The notes: generated from the sequence alone by a model not told the origin. A stretch of 57,722 nt of DNA from Saprospiraceae bacterium (GCA_019187225.1 JABAQQ010000045.1:1-57722); one strand, 5' to 3'. Positions 1 through 9,911 are shown, counted from the first letter of the stretch. Made by a program: numbers and translations.

Positions 1-107
1 TCGAACGATTTTCGATCGCCTTGAACCTCAACCCAACCGAAATTAAAAACAACCCTAAAATCAAAGAACTCTTATTTTCAACTACTTATGTCCAAATGGC
101 CGCTTGA
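1..107 (+). CDS. C-terminal tail of an unidentified protein (partial)
   Basis: From base 3 a plus-strand frame stays open for 34 codons and ends at the TGA at 105-107, one base before the stop codon of the convergent DUF262 gene. The residues (lysine and asparagine rich, ending VQMAA) look like the end of a real protein in an AT-rich context. The start lies outside the window. No family can be named from so short a tail. It could also be a chance open frame. Confidence 0.4.
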   Translation, partial: ERFSIALNLNPTEIKNNPKIKELLFSTTYVQMAA

Positions 108-108
108 T

Positions 109-1830
109 TTATTCACGAACCATTGATGAGATATTAATTAGTTGATCTGTAAAAAATTTGACCAAATTCACTTTAATCTGCGCCTCTCTTTTTTCAATAT
201 CCTCTTTAATCCAATCATTTTTCGGATAATTACTCATATCTAAAACAGATGCAATTTTTGATGAATTATATCTTTGTTTTTTCACGCCAAAATAACCATT
301 TCCTGCCTGAATATTTAATTTTTTCTCTAATACAATCTTGTTTCCCAAACGGTCGAGATATTGGCTTGCCTCTTGAAAACTCCACCCGTTATAATTGGCT
401 TCTTGCCATTTTTTGGGAAGAATATGCTCAATGTCAAAAGTTGGCGGAATTAATTCTAGTTGATTTGGATTTAGGTAGGCATCTAATAATAGCAAGGCCC
501 TGGTTAACTTCGAGGATGAGTGGCTATCCAATTGCGTAATAAGTAATTCCTCATTTAGGTTAACACGAATCTGTAAATTATTATCATTGTTTAGTGAAAT
601 GCAGGATGAATAAATATCATCCTTAACTGCATTCACAGTCGGAGCCTCAATAAACTTTGAAAATAAGAAAGCAACAAGTTTTTTAAGAATTTTAATAAAA
701 TCTTCGTCAAAGGAGCTACTATCTTGGTTTTTTAAGAAAAATACACTTAGTGGGTATTTCCAAAATTCATTAGGATAATGAATTAAACAATGTAAGTACA
801 TTCTTGCTTCTGTTGAAATCTTATAGTAAACATCCTCATCTGGCGCTTTGTCAATATTAATATACCGCCAGAAATTAGCTAAAGCCATAATTTCATCCAT
901 TATTTTATCATTCCTTAATCTTTGGTACTTATTGTCAGCGCCAGCATAAAATTTCCTTAAACCTACCTCCTTGCTTTTATCCTCACTCCGCGCCCTTAGC
1001 ACGTGGGTATAATATCTAAAAATATCGTCAAGTGAAAGTCCTCCTTGTTTACAAATATTCGTAAGATCTTTCCAAGTTGCCGTAAATGATTTGCGCTTTT
1101 CCTCTGTTTCTGCAAGCCGATATAGTTGTGCCTTGAAAATATCTGAATCAGCCAAGGGTAATCCACGATCATTTAAGGTTGAAAAAATGGTAAGTGCTGT
1201 ATCCTGAGCCTCGCAATCAATGGGTAAAATAATACATTTTTGTAGAATGGTAACACATAGCTCTTTCCATTGCATAGGGTTTTGAGTTGCATATTCATCG
1301 CATTTTTGTTTAAAAAAACGATAATTAATTGAATAATTGTCAGAAGCATCTGGATGTGCGTTGCCTGTTTTAAGAATTTCATGGAAGGTTTCATTGTCTT
1401 CTTCCGTTGCAACCTGGGACTCAATGTGAATTTTTGACATGTCAGAAACCTTCTGGGATATAGGATTAATATCCCAAATACAAGGCGCCAATTGATTTTT
1501 CAAGCCAATAACATCTTCATCTTCTGGCATATCTTCAAGCTTTCGATAAAACGCCCTAAGCATAAGAAAGAAGGACGTAATTCGTTGTTGACCATCTATT
1601 ACCTCCGGATTTTTATTTGCGTTATCATACGTAACAATTGTACCCAAAAAATAGTCTACGCCTGTTTTCGCATCAGTAACTGTAAAGTTTTCAATATCAT
1701 TCCACAGCGTTTCGCATTTTTCAACATCCCATTTATAGGGACGTTGAAAATCAGGAATGATAAATTTTTTGTTTTGCATTTCACTGAACAATTTTGCAAT
1801 TGTCTTTTTGCTGACGTGTAATTCTGCCAT
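109..1830 (-). CDS. DUF262/DUF1524 protein, GmrSD-like restriction family
   Basis: A 573-residue protein with the DUF262 hallmarks IPDFQRPYKW (about residues 25-34) and DGQQRIT (79-85), which in GmrS-type proteins form the nucleotide-binding, ParB-like part. Near the C-terminus it has the DUF1524 His-Me finger signature FDIEHILPKKW (about 465-475, with H469 and P472) followed by a conserved LGN (about 496-498). Both halves sit in one chain, as in fused GmrSD and BrxU-like enzymes, which cut modified phage DNA. That activity is family knowledge; modification dependence here is inferred. There is no signal peptide, so the protein is cytoplasmic. The gene is clearly more AT-rich than the genes after 2489, which suggests acquisition by transfer. 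No methyltransferase or other defence gene is visible beside it; the gene to its left is cut by the window edge. Confidence 0.88.
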   Translation of the reverse strand: MAELHVSKKTIAKLFSEMQNKKFIIPDFQRPYKWDVEKCETLWNDIENFTVTDAKTGVDYFLGTIVTYDNANKNPEVIDGQQRITSFFLMLRAFYRKLEDMPEDEDVIGLKNQLAPCIWDINPISQKVSDMSKIHIESQVATEEDNETFHEILKTGNAHPDASDNYSINYRFFKQKCDEYATQNPMQWKELCVTILQKCIILPIDCEAQDTALTIFSTLNDRGLPLADSDIFKAQLYRLAETEEKRKSFTATWKDLTNICKQGGLSLDDIFRYYTHVLRARSEDKSKEVGLRKFYAGADNKYQRLRNDKIMDEIMALANFWRYINIDKAPDEDVYYKISTEARMYLHCLIHYPNEFWKYPLSVFFLKNQDSSSFDEDFIKILKKLVAFLFSKFIEAPTVNAVKDDIYSSCISLNNDNNLQIRVNLNEELLITQLDSHSSSKLTRALLLLDAYLNPNQLELIPPTFDIEHILPKKWQEANYNGWSFQEASQYLDRLGNKIVLEKKLNIQAGNGYFGVKKQRYNSSKIASVLDMSNYPKNDWIKEDIEKREAQIKVNLVKFFTDQLINISSMVRE

Positions 1831-1946
1831 TTTTGATTGTTTTTAAACTTGAGAAAATGGTAGTACAAATTTTTGGGTTTATTTCAAAACAAGGTATTGC
1901 TTTCTTGTGTGCCAATGTGCCTCAGTCAATTGACAATTTTGTCGAC

Positions 1947-2354
1947 TTACTTGTTTTTTAGTCGAGTAAGAGGACCACTGTATTCAGCAATTAAGCTATA
2001 CATTGGCTCTGTCCCATTGAAAAACACTTGTGAGTCAATCCCATATTCTGAGGTAAGTTTTGCGGCCTTTAGCACCTCTTTTTGTGCTTTAGGATTTACT
2101 TGGCTTTTCCATGAAGGAAACCCTATCTGTAATATTTTTGTACGAACTAATTCAATCCTACCTCCTATTCCTAAAAAACCACCAACCCGTTTCTCTTCAA
2201 CCTTAACTACATCTATAAAATTACCAGATGGATTTTCGAGAAACACGTTGAGTAATAATTTGAGGGCAAAGTTATCCGCTAAAACTGAAAAAATCATGCC
2301 AAAGACATATATTTTTTTCTTGCAACCAAAACACGCGTTATAAGCATAAACCAA
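1947..2354 (-). CDS. hypothetical protein, AT-rich
   Basis: A 135-residue frame upstream of and codirectional with the DUF262 gene (116-base gap). I do not recognise the family. The central part, with GGFLGIGGRIELVRTKIL and a lysine-rich helix-like stretch after it, reads like real protein. The first 19 residues are Cys/Lys-rich and less convincing, so an internal ATG at about 2297 (peptide MIFSVLADNF) is an equally likely start. An overlapping plus-strand frame (1873-2343) has low-complexity composition and is less protein-like. The gene shares the AT-rich composition of the DUF262 gene, so the two may have arrived together. Confidence 0.45.
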   Translation of the reverse strand: MVYAYNACFGCKKKIYVFGMIFSVLADNFALKLLLNVFLENPSGNFIDVVKVEEKRVGGFLGIGGRIELVRTKILQIGFPSWKSQVNPKAQKEVLKAAKLTSEYGIDSQVFFNGTEPMYSLIAEYSGPLTRLKNK

Positions 2355-2488
2355 GTGAATATCAGCAACATACGGAAAAAAGTCATCCTGTGGCCTCCCA
2401 TAATTACCCCTTTAAGGGTAAATAAAATCGGCCACTGTGCGACGTTAGGCGACTTTCCAACAGGCACATGCAGGCTTTTTGTATGCGA

Positions 2489-5400
2489 TCAGCGTTCTGA
2501 TAATATCAACACACCACCCTGTCCCGGCAAATTTTCCGGAACGACACGATAATAATAAAAGCCCGCGCCCGGCAGCTCTTCCCGTCGTATGTTCCACTGA
2601 TGCAATCCTGCCGGAAAAACACGCTGTTGTTCTAAAACGACTTTACCGGCAATATCGGCAAGCACCAACCTCGATAAGGCCGGCCTGGCCAGATGGAATA
2701 GCACCGCCGTACCCTCGTTAAACGGATTGGGACGCGCCGGGTATATCTCAAAGCCCTCCGTATTTTCACGATGTGACTTTCCGATATTCAAACCGATAAC
2801 CGCCGGAACAGCATCTCCCCTGCGATAAGCTTCCGGCAGTATCCGTTCCGTCCGGATAGACAGGATATCGGAAACATCCGTCACTCCGCGAGCCGACAGA
2901 TACAACACAAAAAGCAGCGAATCGCCTTCCGTTTTGCGCCTGCCGGTTACATCATCCCAACTGACAGCCAGTGCTCCATCCGGTTGATATGCCATGTGGG
3001 TAGCCCCCAATACGGAGGGGTTTGCAAACTCTACTTTTTGAAAAGTTGCCCTTTCAGGATCGAGTTTCAATTCGAATTGAAATCCTTCCAGTTGTTCCCA
3101 GTTTTTCAGAAAAACCGGGAAGGCCGTTGTTTCCCCCACCCGCAGTTCGACTTGCGGCGCACATATAAATAAGGTGTCTTGAAGCGAACGCGGGTCGGTC
3201 GCATCGGTCGAATTGTTGAGGTCGCCGATCTTTATGCCGATAAAATCCTGCCCGGTTTGGTCGGAAATCAGCGTGTTGAATATCTTTTCCTCCGGGAAAA
3301 CGGTATTGAATGGGTCAGCCGGATTGGGGAAACTGTAACCCGCGTCAATGAAACGCCAGGAGGTATTACCGGGAACGGTGTCCGAAATACCGAGGATCAC
3401 TTTGCGGAACTGCACGATGTCGAAGGTCGTCACCGTACCGGAGCGGTTGGCATCGGCCGCGATGAGTTTGAACGGCGAATCGAGTGTATCCAGGCCGAGA
3501 ATGTGTTTGGATATCAGTACCAGATCATAGGTGGTAAGGCCGTTCAGCCATTTGGCGTTGCTGGCAGGACGCAGCGTATAGTAATTAGAGCCCGGCACGT
3601 CTTCAAAAAGGTAATGGCCGCTGGAATCACATTCGCTGTTGGCCGCATAACCGTCGCCTTGCAAGAACAATGGTATTTCGGCCACCGGTGCGCCGTTTTC
3701 GGTGCGGATGGTACCCTCGATGACGAAAGCAGGCGGCGGCGGCGGAAGGCAGGCGCCGGAGGGATCGGTCACCGTCACTGTGGACGAGCAGGTGGCCGCA
3801 TTGCCCGCCGCATCGGTGACGGTCAGGGTAACCTGCTGATTTCCAATTGTTTGACAAGAAAAAGTGCCGGGCGAGACGGCAAAGGATAAATGGGCAGCCG
3901 GTGTGCAATGATCCGAGGAGCCATCGTCTATCAAAAAAGCATGGAGCGTTGCCTTTCCTGCCGTATCGAGCGGCACGACCAAACCGTTTTTGCACAAGGC
4001 CTTGGGCGGCAGGAGGTCCTGCACGGTGATCATCAGCGTTTGTTGCGCGGTGTTTCCGCACCCGTCGGTCGCCGTAAAAACGACCGGGTGCACGCCGGGC
4101 GGGTATACTCCCGAAGCGTCGGCGCCGGCAGCGTTGGCGTAAATGCTGTTGTTGGCAATGGCAACCTGGGCACTGCAATCGCTCGCCGCCGCGGCGTCGA
4201 GTGTCACGAGGGCCGAACAATCCGGGAAATCGGCATTCACGGTCAAATCGGCCGGCGCTGCGATCACCGGTGGCACATCGTCCACAATATCAATGAATTG
4301 GGTATGCTCCCAAACACCCGTCGTGCCGTCGTTCGGGTCATAAACGCAGAAATCAATCACCTTCCAGGAACGAAAAATGCGGTAACAACCGGGTGGCAGC
4401 GCGCTGTTGAACACCTGGTCGGTGTAGGTCACCGACAAGGGCGAACAAAATTGACCACTCACATCGGGCTCGCCGGTCGCCGGCGGCAATGTTGCCGATG
4501 GATCCGCGCAGACGCCGACAGTAACATCGGGTGGAAAAGTCACCTGGACATTGCTGACTACGTTCACTGTGATCTGCTGTGCACAGGTTTTGGTGTTGCC
4601 TGCCACGTCTGTCGCCGTCCACATGCGCGTGACCGATCCGACGTTGCAGGGAGCAATATTGACAATATCCACAAAATCAACACCTTGCAACGCACAATTG
4701 TCCGTCGCAGTGGCCGTTCCCGTCAATTGCTGGTCGTTGTGATCCTGCAGGCAGGTCAGCGTGACGTTGGCGGGACAAGTCAGATTGGGTTTTAAAAAAT
4801 CGCGCACGCTCACCTCCGACACACAAAAGTTCTCGAGCCCGACTGCATCGGTAACCCTAAGGGTCAACAACAACGGCGGACCAATATCCGCACAGGTGAC
4901 CTGCACGGTAGCAGTATAGGTGGAATCGTCGCGGCTGATGCCGAGTTCCACCGGGCCGCAATTGTCGAAACTGCCGCCGTTGACCGTGCCGGCATGGACG
5001 TACCCGATTCCGCTGGCGGTAAGCGACACCTGTAAACTTGTGGCACAAATGGCAGCAGGAGGGGAAGCATCTGCCACCGTGACATGCATAGTCGTCGTCG
5101 CTATATTTCCACAAGCGTCTGTAGCAGTGTAGGTAACGAGGTGGACGCCTTCGGAGACCCCGATAAACGGCCCGAAACCTGTGCCATACAACCACGAAGG
5201 CGTTACCGTCACCGCCGAGCAATTGTCCGAAGTCGTTGTCGAAGGCAATTCGACGGTGCCCGTGCACGTAAAACCATCCGTTCCGACAGTGATGTCCTCT
5301 ACCGGCGCTATATCCGGCGGCGTTTTGTCTTCCACTTTGATGACCTGAATGCGGTTGGTCACCTGGCCCGTGCAAAAATCTATCGCCGTCCACGTGCGGA

Positions 5401-6253
5401 TGATGGAATAGCCGGCGGGCGGACAGATGTCAATGACCTGGTCGGCATGAACCACACCGAATTCGCAATCGGGCGAATTGTCAATCGGAATACCTTCCAC
5501 CGTCGGTTGGCCGGTAATGCTCAGGTCGTCGGGATCCTGACCGCAGTCGAGCGAGGGATTCAGGATGCCATCGAGGCTGGGTGGGAACACGACGTTGGCG
5601 AAGGTGATGTGTTTGAGCCATATCTTTTGCAGGCATTCGTTGGTGTTGCCGTAAGCATCGGCGACGTACCAGCTGCGGTCAATGCGTTTGGCGACCTGGT
5701 GGCCGTTTTGCACGGTGCCGCAGGGCAGGGCGACGACTTCGTCTATATAACTGAATGTCAGGTTATCGGATGGCGTGCAATTGTCGGTCATCACCGGGAA
5801 ACCGACAGCGCCGGGCGACGCATCCTGGTTGCAATAGATGAATTTATCCGTACAAGTGACAGAAGGCGGCAGAAAGTCCTCCACAGTCAGCGTCCCCGAA
5901 CAGGAATTGCCCGAAGCCAGGTGTTTTACCTGGGCGGTGACAGTCGTGCCGATGTGGCTGCAATTCAGGATGTTGTTGGGAATTTGCGCGCCCTGTGGAG
6001 TAAAAAGTTTGAGTTGGAGTGCGCCCGGACAGTCATCTGCCGCGTTCGGCGCTATCAATTGTGTCGTTACCAGCACTTGTCCGCTGGCGTCGAGCGCGAT
6101 TTGCAAGCCGTCGTTGCAGGTGAGCGAACACTGGGAAAATGCGGGCGCTAAGGGCCATATTGCGGCAAGGCACATCGCGCACAATAAGCGCAAACCCTTC
6201 GCTTTCAGCGAATTGAAGTAATCGGAATGGGACATCGGCGGAAGATTATGCAA
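2489..6253 (-). CDS. large HYR-repeat surface protein with dockerin/cohesin-like region and T9SS sorting domain
   Basis: A 1254-residue exported protein. A hydrophobic signal segment ends near the AFSQ at residues 39-42. The bulk is a series of HYR/Ig-like modules with the recurrent pattern PPxxxCP...DNC...YTATDACGN, a fold of extracellular adhesive proteins. Around residues 830-930 there is a carboxypeptidase-regulatory-like module (GxxxTENGAPV) followed by a dockerin-like calcium loop (AADANRSGTVTTFDIVQ). Then comes a cohesin-like beta module containing FQFELKLDPERATFQKVEF. Residues 1166-1254 form a T9SS type A sorting domain that starts with the typical YPARPNPFNEGT. Such proteins are passed over the outer membrane by T9SS and anchored or released. 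The first ATG (6253) or the second (6235) could be used. The gene stands alone, with 290 bases of apparently featureless DNA upstream. The exact role is unknown; adhesion or matrix formation is inferred. Confidence 0.88.
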   Translation of the reverse strand: MHNLPPMSHSDYFNSLKAKGLRLLCAMCLAAIWPLAPAFSQCSLTCNDGLQIALDASGQVLVTTQLIAPNAADDCPGALQLKLFTPQGAQIPNNILNCSHIGTTVTAQVKHLASGNSCSGTLTVEDFLPPSVTCTDKFIYCNQDASPGAVGFPVMTDNCTPSDNLTFSYIDEVVALPCGTVQNGHQVAKRIDRSWYVADAYGNTNECLQKIWLKHITFANVVFPPSLDGILNPSLDCGQDPDDLSITGQPTVEGIPIDNSPDCEFGVVHADQVIDICPPAGYSIIRTWTAIDFCTGQVTNRIQVIKVEDKTPPDIAPVEDITVGTDGFTCTGTVELPSTTTSDNCSAVTVTPSWLYGTGFGPFIGVSEGVHLVTYTATDACGNIATTTMHVTVADASPPAAICATSLQVSLTASGIGYVHAGTVNGGSFDNCGPVELGISRDDSTYTATVQVTCADIGPPLLLTLRVTDAVGLENFCVSEVSVRDFLKPNLTCPANVTLTCLQDHNDQQLTGTATATDNCALQGVDFVDIVNIAPCNVGSVTRMWTATDVAGNTKTCAQQITVNVVSNVQVTFPPDVTVGVCADPSATLPPATGEPDVSGQFCSPLSVTYTDQVFNSALPPGCYRIFRSWKVIDFCVYDPNDGTTGVWEHTQFIDIVDDVPPVIAAPADLTVNADFPDCSALVTLDAAAASDCSAQVAIANNSIYANAAGADASGVYPPGVHPVVFTATDGCGNTAQQTLMITVQDLLPPKALCKNGLVVPLDTAGKATLHAFLIDDGSSDHCTPAAHLSFAVSPGTFSCQTIGNQQVTLTVTDAAGNAATCSSTVTVTDPSGACLPPPPPAFVIEGTIRTENGAPVAEIPLFLQGDGYAANSECDSSGHYLFEDVPGSNYYTLRPASNAKWLNGLTTYDLVLISKHILGLDTLDSPFKLIAADANRSGTVTTFDIVQFRKVILGISDTVPGNTSWRFIDAGYSFPNPADPFNTVFPEEKIFNTLISDQTGQDFIGIKIGDLNNSTDATDPRSLQDTLFICAPQVELRVGETTAFPVFLKNWEQLEGFQFELKLDPERATFQKVEFANPSVLGATHMAYQPDGALAVSWDDVTGRRKTEGDSLLFVLYLSARGVTDVSDILSIRTERILPEAYRRGDAVPAVIGLNIGKSHRENTEGFEIYPARPNPFNEGTAVLFHLARPALSRLVLADIAGKVVLEQQRVFPAGLHQWNIRREELPGAGFYYYRVVPENLPGQGGVLILSER

Positions 6254-6544
6254 GATTAAAAGAGATAAAAGCGCTGTTCATGAGGAGTGCGATTAGATGA
6301 TTGGCCTCATGAAAAGGGGCAAAATCAGTGCCATAACGGGGAGAGGGCCGGGGTAAATTCTGTACTGGCCAGAGTTTAACAAATAGTCCGATAGAATTAC
6401 CTTTTGCAGGTTATTGACGGGTTGGTAAAACGAAGCGATTTAAAAGGATATTCAGGAAGGATCGTGTTTAAAACCATACATTTCAGCCCGTTGGGCCGCC
6501 AACTCTAAGCGCAGCCATATATCAGAGGTGAAAAATCAAGAATT

Positions 6545-7030
6545 CTACACGATCTCCCCACTCGCCAGGATCTCCATCTCCCGCGTCCGCGAACTCGCCG
6601 GATCGAACAGAGCGTTCCCGTCGCTGGAAGAACCCTCGGCAATAACGATCTCGCGGTCGTCGCCGATGGTGGCGACCGCGCGGTATACCTGGTCCTCCCC
6701 TACCCTCGTGTAGGCAATCACCTCGCGATCAATGAGTTGCCCTTTCAGATCGAAGGTTGCCAGCACGTATTCATAGTTCATCAGTTCGGCCTTCCACCAT
6801 ACGAGAGCGATGAATTGCTCCGTATTGTCAAGGGCAAAACAGGGAACGTATTCCGTGAATTCGTCGTCAGGCGTGACGGTCTCCGTCGGGTGAATGAATC
6901 GGGCGATCAGTTCGTCGGACAAGGGTTCGTTTTCTATGCCGAATACATGATGCGTCTCCTCGCCGAGTGTCACAGGCATGGCAACAGGCGGGAATTTGGC
7001 AACGAAATCGGGAAAGGATAGTTTTTTCAT
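6545..7030 (-). CDS. hypothetical protein (161 aa)
   Basis: An acidic, soluble 161-residue protein with no signal peptide and no membrane segment. I do not recognise a family. It has a compact alternating beta-like pattern (for example FIALVWWKAELMNYEYVLAT) and a C-terminal half with DDREIVIAEGSSSDGNALF. The codon usage and GC content fit the surrounding genes, and the opposite-strand frame over the same region is less protein-like, so the gene is probably real. It lies downstream of the GH3-family gene on the same strand, but a 400-base mirrored repeat island sits between them. The arm nearest this gene begins within about 10 bases of its start codon, so any leader transcript would carry repeat sequence. 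Confidence 0.65.
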   Translation of the reverse strand: MKKLSFPDFVAKFPPVAMPVTLGEETHHVFGIENEPLSDELIARFIHPTETVTPDDEFTEYVPCFALDNTEQFIALVWWKAELMNYEYVLATFDLKGQLIDREVIAYTRVGEDQVYRAVATIGDDREIVIAEGSSSDGNALFDPASSRTREMEILASGEIV

Positions 7031-7035
7031 AACGC

Positions 7036-7472
7036 TGGATTGTTCGACTGTTGGACGTTGGACTGTTGGACGTTGGACTGTTGGACGTTGGACTGTTGGA
7101 CGTTGGACTGTTGGACTGTTGGACGTTGGACTATTGGACTGTTGGACGTTGGACGTTGGACGTTGGACTGTTGGATGTTGGACTATTGGACTATTGGACT
7201 ATTGGACTATTGAATGTTGGACTGTAGGGCGTTGAACTGTCGGGCTTTTAGACATCGGACAATAGAGAGATATAGCATAACGATAGAACCTTCGTCAATT
7301 GTCAAACAATCAATCCAGTAGTTCAACGTCCAACCTCCAATAGTCTAATAGTCCAATAGTCCAACGTCCAATAGTCCAACAGTCCAACGTCTATTAATCC
7401 AACGTCCAACAGTCCAATAGTCCAACGTCCAACAGTCCAACAGTCCAACGTCAAACAGTCCAACGTCCAACG
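7036..7472. repeat. mirrored tandem-repeat island, TTGGACTG/TTGGACG units
   Basis: The left arm (about 7036-7240) is a tandem array of TTGGACTG and TTGGACG units, giving a 15-base period, with TTGGACTA variants towards the centre. The right arm (about 7319-7472) carries the complementary units (CAGTCCAACGTCCAA) in inverse order, including the TAGTCCAA variants nearest the centre. The spacer is about 80 bases and AT-rich. The whole could form a hairpin of roughly 150-200 base pairs. The right arm runs into the end of the GH3-family gene and supplies its last codons and stop. Open frames in the array (Trp-Thr-Val-Gly repeats) are by-products of the period and not genes. Confidence 0.92.
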
Positions 7473-9004
7473 CTCTCTTTTTCCACATACGCCGTAAAAT
7501 CGGCCAATTGTTCACCTTTGAGCACGCGCGGAATTTTAGCCTGGCCGTTGAACTTGCCGCGTTTGCCCAGCCAGCCGAGAAATACTTCGTTGGGAAGCAG
7601 CCGCGCGCGTACCTCGCGCAGCGCGTAAACGCGTTCCACGGCGTAGTCGTCGTTGAGGCGGCACAATTCTTCGTCCACTGCCCTGGAGAAGGCTTCGGGG
7701 GTAACCGCCTGATTTTCAACCGATACGTACCATTGGTGCACCCAAAAAGTGCCTTCCCGAATACCCGCCACCGCAAACTCGCGTACGCCGGCCTTGAGCA
7801 TGGCGTCGGCATGGCGCACGGCAGCGTTGAGATTATCAATGGAAAGGTGTTCACCGCAGACGGAGAGGAATTGTTTGGTACGTCCGGTCAGTTTGAATTC
7901 GCAGCGCCCGAGGTCAGTGAATTGGATCGTATCGCCCAGCAGGTACCGCCAGGCGCCTGCACTGGTGCTGATGAGGATGGCATATTGCTCTCCCTCGTGC
8001 ACCTCGCGCAGCGTCCGGCTTTGGGGGTGTACTGTGCGGAGGTCGCCATTGTCGTCAAAGTTTTCCTCCGTGAATGGTACAAATTCAAAGAATACTCCGC
8101 AATCGGTCAACATGCGCATATTGCGGGTATCGGGGCGGTTCTGATAGGAGAAAAAACCTTCGGATGCCATATAACTGTCCACATAGTGCATCGGGCGGCC
8201 GAACAATTGCTCGAGCGTCGGGCGATAGGGCTCGAAAAAAACGCCGCCGTGAACCAGTACCTGGTAGTTAGGCCACAATTCGTGGATATTGCGCAGACGG
8301 TATTTTTCAATGATTTTTTCTAAGATCAATTGCAGCCACATCGGATTGCTCACCGAAAAACCGATGTCCCAGGATGGCGCCTCCTCCGCAATGCGTTCGA
8401 TGCGTTCGCTCCATTCCGGCAGATCGGTAATGTGGCGGCCGGGCCGGTACGAGCGTTCCAGCCAGAAAGGCCGGTTCAATCCGATGATGCCCGACAAGTC
8501 ACCCGTCCAGTGTTGTCCTTCCCGCTTCGGCATCGTACAGGAACCCACCATCAGCATTTGTTTGGTGAATTGCTGAGAAGAAAGACCGAATCGCGTGATG
8601 TCGAAAAACAAACGCCGGGAGCCGCGTTTCATGTCGCGCAGCATGTCTTCGGTGATGGGAATATACTTGGTGGACGCCTGGCTCGTTCCGCTCGACAAAG
8701 CGTAATAAGGGATGATCCCCGGCCAGCATACGTCCGGTTGGTCTTCCAGATAGGCTTTGGACCACCAGCGGTCGTAGATGCCCTGGTAATCGGTGGCCGG
8801 CACCTGCCGAAAAAAAGCCCGCAGCGGATCGGCAGCCATCAATATCTCCCGAAAGCCGTGATACTGCCCGAATGCCGTGCGTTTTGCCTTTTGCAATAAG
8901 GTCAAAAGTTGTTGATGCTGAAGATCAAAGGGGGTCAGACGCGGCTGTGCGGCCAGGGCGCCTAATTGAGCGCCTCTCCGAATCAAGGTACCGAGTATAG
9001 ACAT
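7451..9004 (-). CDS. GH3-family acyl-acid amido synthetase-like protein
   Basis: A 517-residue member of the GH3 (auxin-responsive promoter) superfamily of acyl-adenylate-forming enzymes. The three nucleotide-binding motifs are visible: ALSSGTSQASTKYIP (residues 102-116), YMASEGFF (278-285) and WRYLLGD (352-358), followed by GRTKQF at 374-379. Plant GH3 enzymes adenylate a carboxylic acid and couple it to an amino acid; the bacterial substrate is generally unknown and cannot be told here. The length is normal for bacterial members. No membrane segment is seen. The final residues (VGRWTV) are encoded by the adjoining repeat island, so the native C-terminus was probably replaced or extended when the repeat arose. 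It is divergent from the GNAT gene, with a one-sided heptamer array between them. Confidence 0.9.
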   Translation of the reverse strand: MSILGTLIRRGAQLGALAAQPRLTPFDLQHQQLLTLLQKAKRTAFGQYHGFREILMAADPLRAFFRQVPATDYQGIYDRWWSKAYLEDQPDVCWPGIIPYYALSSGTSQASTKYIPITEDMLRDMKRGSRRLFFDITRFGLSSQQFTKQMLMVGSCTMPKREGQHWTGDLSGIIGLNRPFWLERSYRPGRHITDLPEWSERIERIAEEAPSWDIGFSVSNPMWLQLILEKIIEKYRLRNIHELWPNYQVLVHGGVFFEPYRPTLEQLFGRPMHYVDSYMASEGFFSYQNRPDTRNMRMLTDCGVFFEFVPFTEENFDDNGDLRTVHPQSRTLREVHEGEQYAILISTSAGAWRYLLGDTIQFTDLGRCEFKLTGRTKQFLSVCGEHLSIDNLNAAVRHADAMLKAGVREFAVAGIREGTFWVHQWYVSVENQAVTPEAFSRAVDEELCRLNDDYAVERVYALREVRARLLPNEVFLGWLGKRGKFNGQAKIPRVLKGEQLADFTAYVEKESVGRWTV

Positions 9005-9102
9005 AGTGAATCAGTTTTGTAAAAAACGGGGGCAAAAGTAGGGCTTTGCAAAATGGCATCGAAAGTTTAAGACTTTGTTTTCAAACACTTCGACGAACGG
9101 AG

Positions 9103-9158
9103 GGATTGGGGATTGGGGATTGCGGATTGGGGATTGGGGATTGCGGATTGCGGATTGG
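9103..9158. repeat. one-sided heptamer array (GGATTGG/GGATTGC)
   Basis: Eight tandem seven-base units alternating between GGATTGG and GGATTGC, placed between the divergent GH3 and GNAT genes. The unit is the same as in the mirrored island at 11821-11982, but here I see no inverted partner arm nearby. It may be half of an island that lost its other arm. Confidence 0.85.
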
Positions 9159-9237
9159 AAAAAACATAACGATTATTTAAACCTGCGCTAAAAACAGTAA
9201 ACGTTCCTTTGTGCTGAAGTAAACTTTTGGTAAACCC

Positions 9238-9711
9238 ATGTTTCTGAGAGCCTACCGGCACGATGACAAGCGGCAGTTGCAGCAACTTTTTTACGACACG
9301 GTACACACCGTGAATGCCCGCGACCATTCACCCGAACAGATCAACGCCTGGGCGCCGGCCGAACCCGACCGCGAAGTCTGGGCACGGCTCGATCAGCAAT
9401 ACAGTTTCGTGGTCGCTTTTCAAAAAACGATCGTGGGTTTTATCAGCCTCACAAACAAAGGAGAAATTGATTTTTTGTACGTGCACAAGGATTTTCAGGG
9501 CAAAGGGATTGCATCGGCCCTGCTCAAACAGGTGGAACGACTTGCCCGCAAGCGGGGGATTTCCGTCCTCTATGCCGCAGCAAGCGCCACGGCGCGCGTT
9601 TTTTTTGAAAATAACGGCTTCGTCACCCTTGCAGAACAGCGCCTAATGCTGCGCGGTACAGAAATTGCGAATTTCAAAATGGAAAAGCGCCTGCCGCTGC
9701 CGGCGCAATGA
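9238..9711 (+). CDS. GNAT-family N-acetyltransferase
   Basis: A 157-residue protein with the GNAT acetyl-CoA-binding motif A: a beta strand (IDFLYVHKDF) followed by QGKGIASALL at about residues 87-96, with a conserved C-terminal FFENNGF stretch typical of motif B. The family transfers an acetyl group from acetyl-CoA to an amine. The substrate is unknown; the overall pattern resembles YjaB/YafP-like single-domain members. The start ATG at 9238 gives MFLRAYRHDD, a usual GNAT N-terminus. The protein is cytoplasmic. It is transcribed alone, divergent from the GH3 gene, with more than 600 bases of non-coding DNA after it. Confidence 0.88.
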   Translation: MFLRAYRHDDKRQLQQLFYDTVHTVNARDHSPEQINAWAPAEPDREVWARLDQQYSFVVAFQKTIVGFISLTNKGEIDFLYVHKDFQGKGIASALLKQVERLARKRGISVLYAAASATARVFFENNGFVTLAEQRLMLRGTEIANFKMEKRLPLPAQ

Positions 9712-9911
9712 CGAGTCATTACCGACATTGAAACCCTCAGAATTGTCATTGAACGGACAAGGCTGCCCATTCGTTGAATTTTTGGAGAGATGCCTCCGTG
9801 GTGTGCAACCTTGGGTCTTCAACCGGAGTCTTTATACCATACTTTTAAATCATTTGCCCCACGCGGAAAACCTTTATGCTCGCCAAATCAGCTTTCCTTC
9901 ATCCATTTTTT

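Noticed and set aside
1873-2343. Plus-strand frame of 156 codons
   Set aside because: It is Ser/Thr/Pro-rich shadow sequence of the minus-strand gene at 1947-2354, which is the more protein-like of the two.
7036-7470. Open frames within the repeat arms (Trp-Thr-Val-Gly, Arg-Arg-Phe-Pro and similar repeats)
   Set aside because: They exist only because the repeat periods are multiples of three or lack stops; they have no start context and no protein-like composition.
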